Source: Aspidapion aeneum
Taxonomy: Eukaryota > Arthropoda > Insecta > Coleoptera > Brentidae
Assembly (NCBI GenBank): GCA_963576565.1
Contig: OY755047.1
Location: 31,540,851 to 31,604,850 of the forward strand
Length of the DNA: 64,000 bases
Direction of reading: 5' to 3'
Shown here: piece by piece, positions 22,250 to 35,179 of the stretch
Layout of the letters: the number at the start of each line of letters is the position of its first letter
Position numbering within the stretch: the first letter of the stretch is position 1
Notes under the pieces: generated by a model
What the model was told of the DNA's origin: nothing
The model's input: the letters and a program-made list of their open reading frames with translations, nothing else
The model's database searches: none
Made by a program: the position numbers and the translations under genes

Positions 22250-23960
22250 CTGCTTTTTTGCGTTTTTTAACGTCGATTATTTGAGATGAATACTAAAATT
22301 GAGGTCAAAGAAATTCAGTCTACGAGAACGTCAATATTTATGAGTTAGTTTATTCAAGATGAATAAAGCTTGGCTTAGACGATGCCTCCTATTTTTGTAT
22401 AAATCCATTTCAATTATATGCATATTTGATGTTTACAAAAGTTGATCTATGGATGCCTCGAGATTTGGAACAGACGTAGAGAACTTGCAAAGACATTGAG
22501 CTCATATATTAATGGTGTTCACGTCCTTTACTCTTGTACATACCAACCAAACCAGACCGAAAAAGATTTACCAAAGCATGGCGATCTACCTACGTCTAGG
22601 GACATAAGTCAATAGAAAAGAAGATGGGAAACAACTGGGCATATAGCCATAGAAGAGCTGACAATTAGAGAAATCCCCCTCGCATCAATGACGGTCAGCA
22701 GAGCCCAGACACGTTGGAGGCTCAAAAAGAGATACATCGTCTACATCCCAGATGGAAAATCGTGGCAAAGCCCAGATATAATGGATGAAAAAATCGGTTT
22801 ATTTGCCAGAAGGATAAATCCAAACCATCAGCGAGGAAAACTATAAGAGCAAGAGTTTTTCCATGTAACAACTAGGAGTTCAGCAACGCTACTTGCTCAG
22901 AGAGCAGGTTATTGTTCTTCAAGCAGAAGTGTAGGTGATAATAAACTCCAGAATAGGTCAGGAATGGTAAAGAAGAGCAATTATATATATGAGTTGACAG
23001 CCAGCCCATGTCACTCTGAAGGCGCACAGCGCACCTGAAATTGCTGGCGGCTTGGTGGAAAGAATACGCAGAGGCACTAAAAACCCTAGATGATGGCAAA
23101 CGGGTGACCTTGGTTTAGATTCCGGGGAATACAGGAGTACGAAGCAACGAGAACGTAGTTAATAATTTAACTGCTTTTTTACAATTTTTAACGTCCAATA
23201 CTTGGAATAAATACTAAAATTGGGGTCAAAGAAATTCAGTCTGCGAGGACGTCAATATTTATGAGTTAGTTTATTCAAGATGAATAAAGCTTGGCAATTT
23301 CAATTATATGCATATTAGGTGTTTACAAAGGTTGATGTATGAATGCCTTAAGATTTAGAACAGCCGTAGAAAACTTGCAGATATTGAGCTCATATACCAA
23401 TGCTGTTCACATCCTTTACATTTGTACACACCAACCAAACAAGACCAAAAAAGATTTAGTACTAAAGCATGGCGACCTACCTACGTCTAAGGAACCTAGG
23501 TGATTAGAGAGGATCTAGCTATAGAAAAGCTGATAATTAGAGACATCCTTCTCGCATCAATGACAGTCAGCAGAGCCTACACACATTGAAGCTCGAGAAG
23601 CGATAAAAAGTCTATATCCCAGATAAAAAAGTGTGGTAGAGAGCATATATAATGTATGAGAATAGCACCTTATTTGCTACTAGGATAAATCCAAACTATC
23701 AATGAGAAAATCTATAAAAGCAAGAGAGAGAGAGAGAACAACTAGGAGATCAGCAAAGCTACTTGATCCGAGAGCAGGTTATTGTTTTTCAAGCAGAAGT
23801 ATAAGTGATAATAAACTCTAGAGCAGGCCAGGAATGGCAAGGAAGATCAATATATATGATTTGACAGCCATGTCACTCTGAAGGTGCCCAGCGCACCTAA
23901 AATTGCTGAAGGCTTGGTTGAAAGAGGCACTAAATTCTAGATAAAAATTTCAAATCTATC
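22250..23960 (+). repeat. Diverged ~900-bp tandem duplication of a LINE segment
   Basis: The unit at about 22250-23160 is repeated at 23163-23960. Shared blocks are CAATATTTATGAGTTAGTTT, ACCAACCAAACNAGACC, GCATGGCGANCTACCTACGT and AGAGCAGGTTATTGTT. The second unit has lost several internal pieces. Coding traces of an RNase H domain appear in both, more clearly in the first. Confidence 0.75.
22680..23160 (+). pseudogene. LINE RNase H remnant
   Basis: Reading the plus strand in changing frames shows RWRLKKRYIVYIPDG, then LQAEV, then LLAAWWKEYAEAL, then IPGNTGVRSNEN preceded by a stop. The last motif corresponds to the WIPGHxGIxGNE box of RNase H domains in Jockey/I/R1-type LINEs. Several stops and shifts make it a pseudogene. 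A further eroded duplicate lies at about 23540-23960. Confidence 0.6.
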
Positions 23961-24755
23961 TGTATCTTGCCCTCTTGTAGTAATAATTGTTAAAGCGGTC
24001 CAGTTTTTCAAAACATATAGATGAAGCACATAATACCTACACAATTGCTATCGCAATGGAGAACACAAGTTATAAATGGATAAATGGGCTCTTTAAAGAC
24101 CCACTAGATTATAATCCAAATAAACCCCTGTTTTCAACTCATTAGTCGGAAAAGATTCCGACGATCCGAATTAAAATAACGGCGTTAGTTAGATTCGGAT
24201 TCTATCACCTTGGTACAGTCAATTGAGAATATACAAGATCTGATTTAGTTAAAAAGTAGCAGGTAAATAGCGACCAAGCACTTTTTACAAATACTCTTAA
24301 CCGCCACCCATTTACTACAAGGACATGATAAACCCATAAACTAGAAGGAAAAAAGAAAGAAAAGAGCAACTCAATCTTAACTCCACTATTAAATTTTGTT
24401 TACAATGGAGAACGCGAAGAGTATGCACTCCATTTTCCATTAAAAATGCAAGTACTTTCCTTAACGTGTGTCATCTCAGGAACGTAAAAGAGTTGATGTA
24501 GAGTGGAATCGCTAATGCGAAGCTTGGCCACTTTTATATTCTGGTCTGCTGATAGTCCAAGAGATTAAATTATTATTTACGATTTAGAAGCCCTTTGTAC
24601 AGAGTGACCCATACCGCCCTCTCTTTTAAGCCTAATCCATTTTTACATTTAACACCTATTTATATTTCTCTGTTTAGCTGTGTTATTTCCCTAGACTACA
24701 GCACGGCCGGATCCTGTAATAAATTGCAATATTGTCAAAGGCTGATATTTTTACC
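23961..24755. other. No recognised gene
   Basis: I see no coding motif or repeat boundary. Confidence 0.4.
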
Positions 24756-25370
24756 TTCCTAGCTCGCGTAGCAATGGCTTGAGAAGGTATTATTTTCAAC
24801 GAAAACATTTTTTTTGAGATAACGCCCAAAATGTGTTACTTGGCTGTATTTTGACCTATTTTAGCAATATCGTCGTAATATCTGTCTGTGTGTGTGTATA
24901 TTATTTCTGTCCATAACACGATAGCTCCTAAACCGCAGAACCGATTTTCATAAAAGTTTCAGGTAAAATAGTGTTCGACACTGTAACGAGCTGATTAGAT
25001 TTGTTGTTTTCGGAAAAAAGTAGACTACAACTACAATTTGCTCAATAATTTGTGTTGTACCTAAAAACTTCGTAAGAGCTTTAGTTTCTGAGATAGCCTG
25101 GAACTGTTTTCAAGGCTAATATAATATCATGGCTTCACTTGAAGTTGTAATTGTTTTGTCAGCCATTTGCTTTTCAGCAAACGTATTTTACAAATTACTT
25201 TCAAACTATTTCCACTTCATAATTTTTTTATTATTTGTGTAAATATGTCAATCTTTGACAGTGTTCGATGCAAAAAGTATCCTAGCCCGCGTAGGAATGA
25301 CTAGAGAAGGTATTATTTTTGACCAAATTTGTGTTAGGTTTTATTTGGGTGTATTTTGACCTATTGTCGA
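24756..25370. repeat. Pair of direct repeats around a GTCTGTGTGTG segment
   Basis: The segment 24756-24860 (CCTAGCTCGCGTAGCAATGG ... GAGAAGGTATTATTTT ... GTATTTTGACCTATT) recurs at 25268-25370. Between them lies a segment with CATAACACGATAGCTCCTAA ACCG and CCGATTTTCATAAAAGTTTC, related to the dispersed repeats at 14510 and 31135. Family unknown. Confidence 0.55.
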
Positions 25371-25656
25371 AAAACGATTTTGTGCTTTTGGGGATCGCCA
25401 GTCTTCAAACAACCTTATCAATATTCATTTATAGTTTATAGTCAGGAGCCTAAGCCACTTTTGTCTGCATTTTTACGTACCGTAATGAAACTTAGCACGA
25501 TTATAGTACAACACAATAGTATTATTTTACGAAGTGGTGCTCATCCCGAACTCAGTGTAGAGTAAAGATACAGGGTGTTTTATTTTATATTGCATCTATC
25601 TGATTAAAATTCTGTATAAAATGCAAATGTAAAGTTAGAGCAATGAAACTTGTATA

Positions 25657-26141
25657 CAGTCCAAATTATAGGCATTGTAATGACGTCATTTTTGTTTATC
25701 TTTGTTTAGTATATTATAAACAGCGGCAACAATAAACTTTAAAAAAAAGTACTGTCTATGATTAATTCATTTTTTAAATAGGTAGGTAATTGGTTATGTG
25801 AAGTATCCGTCACTGTTAATCAAAAACATGAGTTTGTCGGAAATTATATAATTATTATCAACTTGTCGGAAATTATTTTAAAAAGTTGTAAAATGCCGAA
25901 AAACAAACATAATAGGTACAATGAACAATCGCAGCTGATAATTTTAAATATATTGCCTTTTTTTCAACTGGAAAAGGAACAAGTTCGACATGGAATCGCA
26001 CTTCAATTTGAGAATGTGATATAGCGAGCCGCAGATGCAACAAAATTGAGCCCAACAACGATAGTAAATATAAAAAATATCTACGCCATACGTTTTTTTC
26101 TCACCTGGTGACGTCATTACAAATGCGTATAATTTAGACTA
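25657..26141 (+). mobile_element. Internally deleted Tc1-like element
   Basis: The left end (CAGTCCAAATTATAGGCATT, then GTAATGACGTCA) is complementary to the right end (GACGTCATTACAAATGCGTA, then TAATTTAGACTAT). TA adjoins both sides. The interior retains the start of a transposase at 25893. At 485 bp it is a deletion derivative. Confidence 0.75.
25893..26087 (+). pseudogene. N-terminal helix-turn-helix part of a Tc1/mariner-like transposase
   Basis: From an ATG the frame reads about 65 residues with one stop: NEQSQLIILNILPFFQLEKEQ early and RAADATKLSPTTIVNI after the stop. The second segment fits the RAA.AT.LS.TTI helix-turn-helix pattern of IS630/Tc1-type transposases. The catalytic domain is absent. 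The terminal repeats 200 bp away on each side support the assignment. Confidence 0.6.
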
Positions 26142-28870
26142 TAATCCACTTTTATTTGATAAAAAAATTATATTGCTTTATTTTCTTTCAAGAAATAAAA
26201 AACAATTCATTTTTTTTTGATAAATTTTTGGTGTTAATATTTTTTCCGCTAACTAAATTTGTGGAACAAGAATAAAACTAAACGACGCGTAGGTGAGTTA
26301 TAGTAAAAAAATAATTTTTAAAAGTAGTATCAACAATCCATAAAAAATTTATATATAAATAAAAGCTGTCTTATGTAATTAGGTAAAAAGTTAGTTAGTT
26401 ATTTTAATTTTAATTTTATAAAAAATATTTTTTACATAATGTGCATTATCATTATTTTTCAAATATTTATTTAATTATCACTTCTGACAACCAATCTCAG
26501 ACAGGGTGCAATTATGTAATTTTATTAAAAGTGTATGCTCCGTTGCCCAAGAATTGGCAGATTATTTTAAAAATTAAAAATTCTAGAAACTTGAATCCAC
26601 TTTTACTTGAGTTCTTAAATTTTATTATTGATATATCTTCTTTAGCTTGGTCGGGTATTTTTAATAACCCCTGGCGTAGAAACAGATTAAAGTGTCAGTT
26701 TTTGACATATCGTGTAAACAGTTTGACGTATTGACTTAATTAATATTTATTTTGGTTTAGAATACTAAATTACCTAGAAGCTACACGACTACTTTAGACG
26801 AAATAAGATTTTAACAATTTATCCTCCTACCTTTTGCTCCCTCTCCCCCTCAAAAAAAAACCTTAGTTCCAACCTTTAATTTTTATAGATTTTTTTGAAT
26901 TTAAAAGCCACCTAGCTAAAAGAAAGAAAACTTGTACTCGAAAACTAATTTTATATTCAATTTACCAAACTTTTTCTGTCCCACCTCAAGTATGCTGTAT
27001 CTTGCCGTGCACTGGGTTCCATCGGAGCACCACTTCTAAAATGGCATTTCTAGGTGTATGTTACCTTTGTGCCAAATTTCGTCACGGTACGAAAAAATGC
27101 AGAAAAGCCCCTAAATGTTCGTCTTAGGCCCCGAACTATTAAGACTTGTAATGTTAAAATTTCGTTTTATTTTTAAATGATTTATAATGTGAATACAAAT
27201 GTTCTTGCAATATTACAAACAGGAACCGGTCAGGACACATTTTTCTGGGCGCTCTACTGTTCAACTTTCACACACCTACTGATACCGCTAATTGACCATT
27301 ACCTCGGAATTACAACTTTCTTCCCGCGTCCACATTTATTGGCGATTGCCCGTTGCCAACGCCAAAATTGCTGACACATCGAAGCAAAGTTCATTCAATG
27401 ACTTTTGTGAGGTACTAGATCAGTGCGTCATCAGCATTTTGGTAAAAGATAGAAACAATTTATTTTAAGAAATATCTGATTTAGTGCTAATATGCTAGCT
27501 AGGAAGGTAACACCTAAGTCATGGATTCATTTATTTTTTATTTACTTTGCTTTTATGTTTAGACCTATCTAGTTTAGTATGTAGAGATCAATGGCTACAT
27601 CAGATATTTTGCGGTTATGTGTTGGTCTATGTCATTAAGCACAAGAATTTTCCCATAAGCAAAGTGTCGGGCGAACACATCAGCTTTAGCATTTTTAAAG
27701 CGCTCTAGAAGAAAAGCTATATTTACCACACAGTTTAGTGTATACAGCCTGTTCCATTCCAATTCTTTCTACGAGAAGTCGTAAGTGCGAGATATAATGT
27801 TAAAATAAATCTACCTTTTTTAGTTATAATTTAAACAATCAGGTTATCTTGAGAAATTAGGTTTTAAAAACACAAACTAGCCTTCACAAGTTTATCTATT
27901 TTAGTTATCTAAATAATTATAAAACAGCACAAAATATTAAATTTTATATTTTATCATTTGTCACGAACGATAACAATTTTGTTATGTAAATAGACAAGAT
28001 TTATCTTAATAAACCAGATTCAACATTTGATAGTTGTTCTCACTTTATCTACTTAAGTTTACTGTACCATGAGCCTTATTGATCATTGCAAGGTGTGAGG
28101 CTGCTCCCTGGTAGTAAACTCGTTACTTTAATTCTTATTGTCCCGCTACTTAACCAAGCCGAGTTAATCAAGCGTAATTATTAAGCACAGCTTGCACATT
28201 GGTCCTTCGAACCGGATGTGTGTATATAATTCAAAAGTACATGAAAAAGATAGCAATTTTCCTACATCCATTCAACGCTTTCGCTAGGAGAATTTATAAT
28301 GTATGCACGCTGTTTTCTTTCTCTGCCTTGTACACTTAGATCATATATCTTGTCTCACGCACTCGTGATTTTTTGATTAATGAATTGTGTTGAAAAACCC
28401 TGTATTCATGCATATTTCATTATTAATCTTGTGAAGAAAAGATCTTTTCCTGGCTTGTGTATTAAACAAACAAAAAAAGACCACCGACAGGATTGACCCA
28501 AGACTAAGCAGACAAAAGACTTGTTTTCGAGAACCGAGAGACCATAACAAAAACTGATAAAAAAAGGTATATTGCCCTTTTGTAGAGACACAGATTACTG
28601 TTAAACAACTTCCAGAGGTTAAGTTTTAGCAAACAAGACTTATTTTACTAATCCATTAATATTACTTATGCGTATGAACTAAACCTAATAAATTTTAAAT
28701 CGGTGTGACGGTGCCAAAGTGTTCCTTTCCTTTCAAATCCTTTGTTAATAGTGAAGAGCTACACTTACCTCACAAATATAGGTGTTAGATAGACTTTTGA
28801 TGGTGACCGCATTAACTTTTTTTTATAATGTTTGAGACTCAAGATTGCTGAAAAAATAAAATCTAATGTC
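26142..28870. other. No recognised gene
   Basis: A long AT-rich stretch. Open frames reach at most about 97 codons (26441-26734) with no recognisable motif. A GTGCCAAATTTCGT phrase near 27070 is reminiscent of dispersed insect repeats but was not matched elsewhere in the window. Confidence 0.4.
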
Positions 28871-30423
28871 CAGCGTGTCCCATTTTCAATGGGATTAAAT
28901 GGGTAACTCGGTTGTTATTAAAGATATTGATTTTCTGATTGCACCTTACCGTGCTCTTTTTTTGAGCCCTTAAAAATGATATAATCAGATTTTTGCTATA
29001 CCCCGTAGTTTTGCTAATACAGGTAGTTTTTTAAAAAATTGCATTTGTAATAATCTCTTATATCTCGCTTATTTTGCAAGATATATTTATTCAGTAAAAA
29101 CCTTTTTATTGCAACTTTTTTAGAAGAAAATAATGATTTTGTCGGGTTTTTAAAATATTGTTTAGTTTTTGAGATATGGTATTTATAATAAAAAAATTAA
29201 ATACGGACCTGGATTTTTTTATTACTATTTTGATTGGTTTTGTGCTATTATTATCACAAAATAGTAAAAATTAAAATTTTTCTTGTTTTAAGGTAAAAAA
29301 AATATTTAATATTTAAAAAAAAAATTAATCCGAACCTGGAAATTTTCAACATAAATATAAAATAAAAATTGCTAGTTCAACGGTTTTTAGTTTAACTGTT
29401 TGAATACTTATAGCAAATTAAAATGGTTTTACGTTAATTAAAAGATTTATTTGAAACAAAGTCTACGACAAATACAAAAAAAAATAACGAAATATAAAAA
29501 ATAATAAATCATTTTTCTTTAATGATATAAATGTTCAAACTGATTGCCATTATGTGTAAGACATTGTTGGTTTATTTGAGTAATTTTTCTTAACGCATTT
29601 TGCATAAAAATATTTTTGCCGTTTGAATATTAAGATTTTGTTGCTTGAACATATCACATTTTTCAAAATCTGGATATGGTCGATTTCTAGCCATTTTAGA
29701 ATAATTTTGAGTGAGCCATTCACAAACATGACAAGTAAAATAAAAATGTTAATTCCACGCTTTTGTTTTTCCATGTTGAAGTAAATTTCATGAGTTGCTG
29801 TGCTACCATCAAATAATTACTATCATATTATTTTTGTAACTTTTTAATGTTTTTTACTTTATGTATAAATCTTTGAATTAACGTTGTAAAACAGATAAAC
29901 TAAAATCGTTCAACTTGCAATTTTTAATTTATATTTACGTTGGAAATTTCCAGGTTCGAAATATTTTTTTTTAAAGAGTAAATATATTTTTTTGAACCTT
30001 AAATCAAAAAAAATATAAAAGTTTTATCATTTTAAGATAATAATAGTATGAAACCAATCAAAACAGTAATAAAAAAAATCCAGGTCCGTATTTAATTTTT
30101 TTATGATAAATACCATATCTCAAAAACTAAACAATATTTAAAAAAACTGACAACGTCACTAATTTCTTCTAAAAAAGTTGCCGTAAAAAAGTTTTTACAG
30201 AATAAAAGTATCTTGCGATATATAAGCGAGATATAAGAGATTACCAAAAACACAATTTTTTCAAAAACTCCCTGTATTAGCGAAACCACGAGGTTAGGCA
30301 AAAATCTGATTACACCATTTTTAAGGGCTCAAAAAAAGAGCACGCTAAGGTGCAATCAGAAAATCGATATCTTTAGTAATAACCGAGTTTCCCATTTAAT
30401 CCCATCGAAAATGGGACACGCTG
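28871..30423. mobile_element. 1.55-kb foldback element
   Basis: The termini CAGCGTGTCCCATTTTCAAT and ATGGGACACGCTG are inverted. Arms of about 540 bp are complementary, including GGTGCAATCAGAAAATCGAT against its complement, AAAAAAAGAGCACG, and CCAGGTCCGTATTTAATTTT. A ~480-bp centre separates them. TA follows the right end only; the left flank is TC. The CAGCGTGTCC start resembles the mariner-like MITE at 62402-62902. No transposase seen. Confidence 0.78.
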
Positions 30424-31134
30424 TACTAATAAAACAGCTAGTTAGGAAACAGAAATTGGGACATATTTATTTTAATAAAAATTTATGAATTTGAAAATAA
30501 AACTTGACTTTTGATGTGTAAACATTTCCCTGACTTTTATTTGGGAATTTTTGACAAATGAAATCAAACATGACATGCTTTGACAGTTCATTTAAGGTCG
30601 CTTATTTACCGCCATGATTTTGATTGGTTTTCGAATTTTCTTATCAATTAAATTACCACCGTTCGTTGTAAGATAAGAGCGCCTATACTTTTTCTTTCCA
30701 AACATTGTTAGAGTATAGCGATCCGATGTTTGGTCCTTTTATTTTAAAAGACATTGATGGGCTTGTCCTGACTCTATTGTATCCAAATATGTCAACATAC
30801 CGGACTCTACTCTAGACATGGCCGCTTTGATGCTTAAGGAAGGCATATTATGCAGCCAATCGGCTCTCAAAGAAACAGGGCACACAAAAACACTAGCTGA
30901 AAAGTGCGTTACCATGCCCATGCTCCATAGCTACAGTCTGGATCAAACGGTCACTTCAATGGAAAATTACCCCCCCCCCCCCCCCCCCAAGCAAATAATA
31001 TATGAACTTTTAGTTCATAAATAGAGGGGTCACCTGATAATTACTCCTTCCCTCTAGAAAAGAACACTCTGCCAATTAATGGGCACCTAAACTCACGCAA
31101 TCATACGCCTAACCTTGTTTTTTGGCCTATGTCC
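30424..31134. other. No recognised gene; poly-C tract
   Basis: An uninterrupted run of about 19 C is at 30970-30988. Short open frames flank it without known motifs. Confidence 0.45.
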
Positions 31135-31345
31135 GGTAGATTTTATTCATTTATACTAAATTTAATTAAAATCGGGCTAGTACTTTTAGTTAGTTATGCG
31201 CATTGGTCATTACAGACAGACAGACGGCGCGACAAAATAGTTTCGAAATCTCCTGAAACCCAAAGTTATATAGAAGTTTTTTAAATCGGAGCAGCTTTAT
31301 TTTCTTATTTTTGACACGATCACCATAGCTCACAATTCTATAGTT
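31135..31345 (-). repeat. Inverted copy of the dispersed repeat at 14510-14765
   Basis: The minus strand carries AGCTATGGTGATCGTG, GTCGCGCCGTCTGTC and ATGCGCATAACTAAC, the same order as at 14510-14765. Confidence 0.6.
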
Positions 31346-31946
31346 ATAGTATACGTATGAGCTTAAAAAAACTCACAAATAATTTTTTCATCGACCATGA
31401 CCCCCCTCCCTAATTTTTGATCAAGATTCGCGCTTGCCAACATTTTTAAACTAGCAAAAACCTTTCATTTTGAAATTTGTATTGGCGAACTTGGCTTTAC
31501 TTTTATCTCAATTCTTTTTACGGAACACCATTTTCGCGTACTTGGCTTCTTTTATATTAAACGTTTTTGTTGTGATATATATATTTTGAAATTTTTTTCT
31601 TTATTACATAATATGCATAAGATTAAACAAAATTGCGGGGTAGACAAACTTTTACGATTTTCTGCAGGTATGAACATCGCCTGCATGCAACATTTATGTG
31701 CGTTTTACGTTACTCCCTGAGCCGTTAAATTTACCTAAGAATGTGACATCTTTACGTAAGTGCTGATGTTTTTTTACCGACGAAATGACACGAGGTGTGC
31801 TTTAAAAGAGGAAGGTTGTTTTTGCTCTTTTATGTTATGACTGTAATTTCAAGAGGAAGGTTATTTAAAATTTTCGCAGGTTTCGGTACAGTTCTAAATA
31901 AAATATTTCTCTAAATAAATAGTGTATTATAAGTCAACGGTATAAA
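31346..31946. other. No recognised gene
   Basis: AT-rich. The octamer-containing phrase AGAGGAAGGTT occurs near 31808 and 31851, close to the hAT insertion whose duplication is GAGGAAGG, so the target itself may be a short local repeat. Confidence 0.4.
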
Positions 31947-31954
31947 GAGGAAGG

Positions 31955-32987
31955 CAGTAACGGCTCGTGGGGTAGTGCCATGGCACTGGCTTAGTTTTCT
32001 ATTATGCTTGTTATTTTATACATTTCTTTTTTAGATAAAATATGGTGCCTGTGCAATCCAGTAGATCACACTCCGAATCCATAATGCACCACGAATGTCT
32101 GGCCGGGCCCGCTGGCTGCCATTAAAACTCAGAATGTGTGGAGGTGGAATGTGTGCCGCTTGTCTGCTGGCGCCGTCGAACAGAGAGAGATTTTTACCAG
32201 TGGCCTGTATGAGCGACAGAGTTGAGTAATTTTTACATTACTTTATTGAAAGAAATCAACGAATATGTGCCGGGCACGCCAGCAGCCTGCCAGCTTCTTT
32301 CTCTATGCTGCTCTTCTTTGGCCAGCCAGTTGAGCCAGTTAGTCGTCTTGTTCTTGCGCGTGGAGCCTGTAGCTTTAATTTACGCCCTATAAATTACGCA
32401 ACAAAGAAGACACAGGTATACTCTGCATATTTTTCTACTTTTTAAGTAAATACGAATAAAATAAGGGTGTAAAACAATTTTTTTGTGGTTTTTCACTAGA
32501 GGAAAAATAAAAAATTAAAGAACGAGGCCGGCCACCACCTGATTTAAAAATTGAAAAACAAAGTGCAAGTGGACAAAAATCGCGTTGTCGTAAATTTAAT
32601 AAAACTGTTTATGATAAAAATAATTGGTTGTGTGGTTGCGAGGAAACAAATAAACTGTTTTGTAAATACCTATACCTAAAGACTCCCCATGAATCTATGA
32701 CAAACTATACCTGCGGGTAAATTAATTCAGCAGAAATTTCGATAAATTTTGAGTCATTTCATGGTTTAATTTAGGCAGATCTGGGTTAGTTTCTTTAAAA
32801 AACTAGGGTTAAAAATCCTAAAAATAGTAAACATAATAAAAAAGTATGCACCCTTGGTTTTGCACCACTAAAAAAATTGATCAAGGCATGTTTTTAACGA
32901 ATTTTCAATAAAAAATTGACGCAACACCCCGAATTGTGTTTGTCTATCAAAATTCATCATTCATTGTATGAGCAAGAGCCGCCACTG
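31955..32987 (+). mobile_element. 1.03-kb hAT derivative with perfect 8-bp duplication
   Basis: The element begins CAGTAACGGCTCGTGG and ends AGAGCCGCCACTG. GAGGAAGG lies at 31947-31954 and 32988-32995. It retains a small piece of the transposase N-terminus and is otherwise non-coding. The truncated element at 1986-2556 is its closest relative here. Confidence 0.92.
32527..32670 (+). pseudogene. hAT transposase zinc-finger remnant
   Basis: The plus strand reads RPPPDLKIEKQ, then YDKNNWLCGCEETNKLFC. This matches the order RPLPDLKI ... WICGCSVKNKLFCF in the hAT transposase at 19333-19743. Only the N-terminal DNA-binding finger remains, and the frame closes soon after. The rest of the transposase has been lost by internal deletion. 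Confidence 0.75.
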
Positions 32988-32995
32988 GAGGAAGG

Positions 32996-33694
32996 TACTT
33001 TTATACCTAGTCGAAAAGTGTTTAGCCTGACTTTAGTTAACTTATTTGATTTTATTTCAATTATGTTTTAACAATTAAGTTACAATATTATACGGAACTA
33101 TGTTGTTTAACTTCCGTGCAATATTAACAACTTTAGCTTGGTTTACCCTAAAAACTGTATGTGCTTGTCTGTTGAACCAAAAGAATAAAAACCTATAACT
33201 CTCAAATTTTGGTCCTTAAAAGTATTTTTCAGGTGTTGCCAAAAAGTCAACATTTCATCTCGTTAGAACTCATCAAGCTTAAGCACCCACCATTTTAATT
33301 AGCATTATCTAAAAAGGTATTAAATGTTTTTATTAAAGCCGCGTGCCTACGCATTTTGTGCTAGTTTTAGAAGTCATAATGATTTCACTTATTTTGTTTC
33401 TCATTATAAGTCAGTGATCTCCAAATACTAAATTAGATAGAAATTTTACATAAAACAAAGTTAGGCAAAAATATTGCAAAGGAGGGGTTGGTTGCGTGCA
33501 CGTTTTTTCAAATGCAAAAATGGAAATTTTGTATTTGAAGAAATAATAAAAATATTGGATATTTTTGTAGAGAGAGCACGCTGCACTAAAATTGCTTTTT
33601 CTGATTCTATATCCACCCAGTAAATTATAAGGATTTAAAAATTCGCAGATGTTTGACTATTTATGACGTTCAAAGTTTGTTAAATAATCTAAAC
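32996..33694. other. No recognised gene
   Basis: No motif, RNA gene or inverted terminal pair seen. Confidence 0.4.
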
Positions 33695-34346
33695 CCCAAC
33701 TAACATTTATAGTAGCGGCTACACACTCCAAAGAGTTTGCGACTATCTTATAGTAGAAATGTGGTGATCCCAACCCAAATTCGGCTAAAACTTTTTAGTT
33801 TTGTTTACTATCTAGTATCACGAAAAAGTAGAGCTTTGGTAAAAACGACCCTCTAAACTACTTGATTTCTTTATAGCCCATTTCTATAATCTTCTCTACC
33901 ACGATGGGTCGTAGTCAAAGTTTTACTTTTTTTTAGTCGTTATTTCCTAGTCGCCTTGATTTTTATATGTTACTTAATTACCACTACAAGACTAAGATTC
34001 ATTGAAGTCGCACAAAATTGTATCCGACGAATACATTATAACTTTATTTTTTACCACAAAAGTGTGTGACATCGAAGTAACATTTGATGTAATAATGTAG
34101 AGAAAATAACTTTTTGCAACAACTTTAAAGCCATAACTACTTAAATTTTTTTTTAGTGTCGATCTCTTTCTTTTTCTAAAATTAAATGTCCATATTAAAC
34201 ACCATTTTGTGGAGTTAACTGTCAATTATGAAAACATAACGTTAAATAGCACAACAAAAAAAAATCCATCAGCTACGAGGAATCGGCTTAATTTTACAGG
34301 CTGTCTGGTGAAGGTGTCGTCGCAAAAACTTTAAATGTTAGTTGGG
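33695..34346. mobile_element. Possible DNA transposon derivative with CCCAACTAACATTTA ends
   Basis: The left end CCCAACTAACATTTATAG and the complement of the right end (CCCAACTAACATTTAAAG) match at 17 of 18 positions. Flanking bases do not give a clear target duplication. The ~650-bp interior is AT-rich with no transposase motif. Superfamily unknown. Confidence 0.5.
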
Positions 34347-35100
34347 ACTACCCAAAGCACTTTGGCTTGCAGGAAAGCTAGTTTTAGCTTCTATTTTTAC
34401 GAAAAAAAACAAACTAAAAAATTACACATATCACTGACAATAAGCATTTTACTGCCAATTAAAATGTGATCACCATATCTGTATATACATAAAAAGTCAT
34501 CATTTTTAATATTATTAAAATATAAATTACACAGAACATACTTGATGGATATAGCACTTGAATGAAAAAGGCATATTTTACAATTCTTGCATGTCACTCT
34601 AAAAAACTTTTTAAATCTTTGCCTCAGTATCCTATATACGTAATGTATACCAGTTACGTCGTATATAATTCATGTTTATAAGCTTATAATATTTTCAAAA
34701 GCTTTAGGCTTAATTTCTATTCTGGAAAAGACATTACGTATTCCTGCCTTTGTTTCTATTTGTGATTCAAAGAGAAAATAACAAAGTTTTGAAAATTACC
34801 TTAATTATTAACAAAGTTTCAGTTCAATTAGTGCGGAATGGCATTGCAATCTTCGGGTTCAAAATAGAACGGAAGTGAATACAGAAAACTTTACAGTACA
34901 TGTCGTTTGACCCGTGTTTCCTATTTAAATGTTAAAATTAAGTTTCACCTCTCAGAACAATTGCACTTTGGAAACAAAAATAACGCTTGTTTATTGTTCT
35001 TATTCTAAATTAAAATAGGATAGGATTATATTTTGTTTATTTTAGAAATATGAGTTGGAATATTTTCATTTAGTATGTAGTAAAAATAATAACCAAATAC
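34347..35100. other. No recognised gene
   Basis: AT-rich, no motif recognised. Confidence 0.4.
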
Positions 35101-35179
35101 CAAATTGCAAATAATGCAAGGACCTAAAACTATAAACAACAAGTGAAATTAAATAAAAAAAAATAAGAAAAGGTTATCC

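Noticed and set aside
26441..26734. 97-codon open frame on the plus strand
   Set aside because: No motif, AT-driven codons, no neighbouring gene structure. Chance open frame.
30970..30988. Poly-C run as a biological signal
   Set aside because: A homopolymer that may be a simple repeat or a sequencing-sensitive tract; nothing around it gives it meaning.
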